Notes under the pieces: model-generated
Database searches by the model: none
The model's input: the letters and a program-made list of their open reading frames with translations, nothing else
What the model was told of the DNA's origin: nothing
Program-made: the position numbers and the translations under genes
From: DASQDN01 sp035630195
Lineage (GTDB): Bacteria; Acidobacteriota; Terriglobia; Bryobacterales; Bryobacteraceae
Direction of reading: 5' to 3'
NCBI GenBank assembly: GCA_035630195.1
Contig: DASQLD010000529.1
Coordinates: forward strand, 1 to 15,173
DNA: 15,173 nucleotides
Shown here: positions 14,040 to 15,173 of the stretch, piece by piece
Layout: each line of letters starts with the position of its first letter
Position numbering within the stretch: position 1 is the stretch's first letter

Positions 14040-15173
14040 TGCGGTCGGTCAAGGTAAACCGCAAAGCAGCTGATCGCATCGCCTCGGGCCACCCGTGGAT
14101 ATTCGCAAGCGACATCGTCGATCGCGGGGGCGCCGAGGCGGGTGAAGCCGTTCAAGTTCTCGACTTCAAAAATCGAATCCTCGGGACAGCCCACTATAGC
14201 TCCTCTTCACAAATCACCCTTCGTCTGCTTTCAACGAAGTCAGAAGAGATTAATTCCTCCTTCCTCGCTAACCGCCTCCGCGCCGCAATTGAACTTCGCG
14301 AACGTTTGGTGTCCGATTCCAACGCCTGTCGCCTCGTTTATTCGGAAGGCGACCGGCTTCCTGCGCTAATCGTGGATCGCTACGGAGACTATCTTTCCAT
14401 GCAGACCCTGAACCAGGGCATGGATCGGATTGCGCCCGACATCGTCTCCTGCCTCGAAGAGTTAGTTGCGCCGAAAGGCATCATCGCGCGCAACGACGTC
14501 GCCGTGCGTACGCGCGAAGAACTACCCATCGAGACGAAGATCGTTTCCGGCGACGTTCCCGTTCGTGTCGACGTAAAGATGAACGGACTTGCATGGCACG
14601 CGGACCTGGTCCAGGGGCAGAAAACAGGGGTCTATCTCGATCAGCGGGAAAACTACCTGGCGGCTGCACGATATGCGCGCGGTAATGCGCTCGATTGCTT
14701 CACTTCCACGGGCGGTTTTGCACTTCATCTCGCGCGAACCTGCGACAGTGTAGAAGGGATCGATAGTTCCGAGCATGCCATCCGGTCGGCCGAAGCCAAC
14801 CGCGACCTCAACAGCATCTCGAATGTCACGTTCAAAGAGGCTGACGTTTTCGACCTGTTAACCGGATATTCAGGATCGAAGCGGAAATTCGATACGGTTG
14901 TTCTCGATCCCCCGGCCTTTACGAAATCGAGACAGGGCATTGACGGCGCGATGCGCGGGTACAAGGAGATCAATCAACGAGCGCTGCGATTGCTGGATCC
15001 CGGAGGCGTCCTGATTACCTGCTCCTGCTCGCATCATTTCAGTGAGGCGATGTTGTTGGAAGTTCTCGCCGAAGCGTCACTCGATACTGGGAAGACCCTG
15101 CGTATCCTGGAGCGCCGCGCCCAGGCCCAGGACCACCCGATCTTGCTAACCGTTCCTGAGACGCACTATTTGA
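14039..15173 (+). CDS. rlmI: RlmI-like 23S rRNA cytosine-C5 methyltransferase (3' end cut by window)
   Basis: This frame runs from ATG 14039 to the window end, 378 codons plus one base, with no stop. The N-terminal part (KVNRKAADRIASGHPWIFAS) is a PUA-like RNA-binding domain. The class I methyltransferase domain has the QKTGVYLDQRENY lead-in (about 194-206), motif I DCFTSTGGFALHLA (219-232), EGIDSSEHAI (239-248), VVLDPPAFTKSR (287-298), and the catalytic-cysteine segment TCSCSHHFSEAM (327-338). E. coli RlmI makes m5C1962 in 23S rRNA, and homologues end close to ETHYLK, so only a few residues are probably missing. The start overlaps the htpX stop as TAATG, implying coupled translation. Exact target base is inferred from the family. 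Confidence 0.9.
   Translation, partial: MRSVKVNRKAADRIASGHPWIFASDIVDRGGAEAGEAVQVLDFKNRILGTAHYSSSSQITLRLLSTKSEEINSSFLANRLRAAIELRERLVSDSNACRLVYSEGDRLPALIVDRYGDYLSMQTLNQGMDRIAPDIVSCLEELVAPKGIIARNDVAVRTREELPIETKIVSGDVPVRVDVKMNGLAWHADLVQGQKTGVYLDQRENYLAAARYARGNALDCFTSTGGFALHLARTCDSVEGIDSSEHAIRSAEANRDLNSISNVTFKEADVFDLLTGYSGSKRKFDTVVLDPPAFTKSRQGIDGAMRGYKEINQRALRLLDPGGVLITCSCSHHFSEAMLLEVLAEASLDTGKTLRILERRAQAQDHPILLTVPETHYL

Overview
The window reads as chromosomal DNA of a Gram-negative bacterium, most likely an Acidobacteriota member of the Solibacter/Bryobacter kind. This rests on the very large Oar-like TonB-dependent receptor with an N-terminal carboxypeptidase-regulatory-like domain, several Sec- or Tat-exported enzymes, a PQQ-type dehydrogenase, and moderately high GC with weak Shine-Dalgarno sequences. 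The taxonomic guess is inference. I see no rRNA, tRNA, CRISPR array, insertion sequence or prophage.

Layout. Positions 1-183 hold the last 60 codons of an MFS transporter. Facing it is a 1120-residue TonB-dependent receptor (323-3685, minus). A 784-bp stretch without a convincing gene (3686-4469) follows and contains an 18-bp near-perfect palindrome. Next, on the plus strand, come an exported PQQ-type dehydrogenase (4470-6239) and an FkbM-family methyltransferase (about 6278-7087), probably co-transcribed. Converging on them with only two bases between stop codons is a compact four-gene minus-strand cluster, in transcription order: a complete FMN-dependent alpha-hydroxy-acid oxidase (10839-9637), a second oxidase paralogue that has lost key active-site residues (9640-8582), a GntR-family regulator (8579-7677), and a secreted or membrane protein with an Sm-like stretch and a glycine-rich hydrophobic hairpin (7635-7090).

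After a 368-bp divergent spacer with a doubtful small ORF comes an exported M20 peptidase (11208-12596). Then comes a proteostasis group: an Hsp20 chaperone with an exact-consensus sigma70 promoter, an apparent intrinsic terminator or attenuator, HtpX, and an RlmI-like rRNA methyltransferase that starts on the HtpX stop codon and runs off the window end.

How they may work together. The left half looks like uptake and periplasmic oxidation of small organic molecules: outer-membrane receptor, inner-membrane transporter, PQQ dehydrogenase and Tat-exported hydroxy-acid oxidases under a local GntR regulator. The right half is envelope and protein quality control plus ribosome modification. The most noteworthy item is the translationally coupled pair of oxidases, one complete and one apparently a pseudoenzyme.
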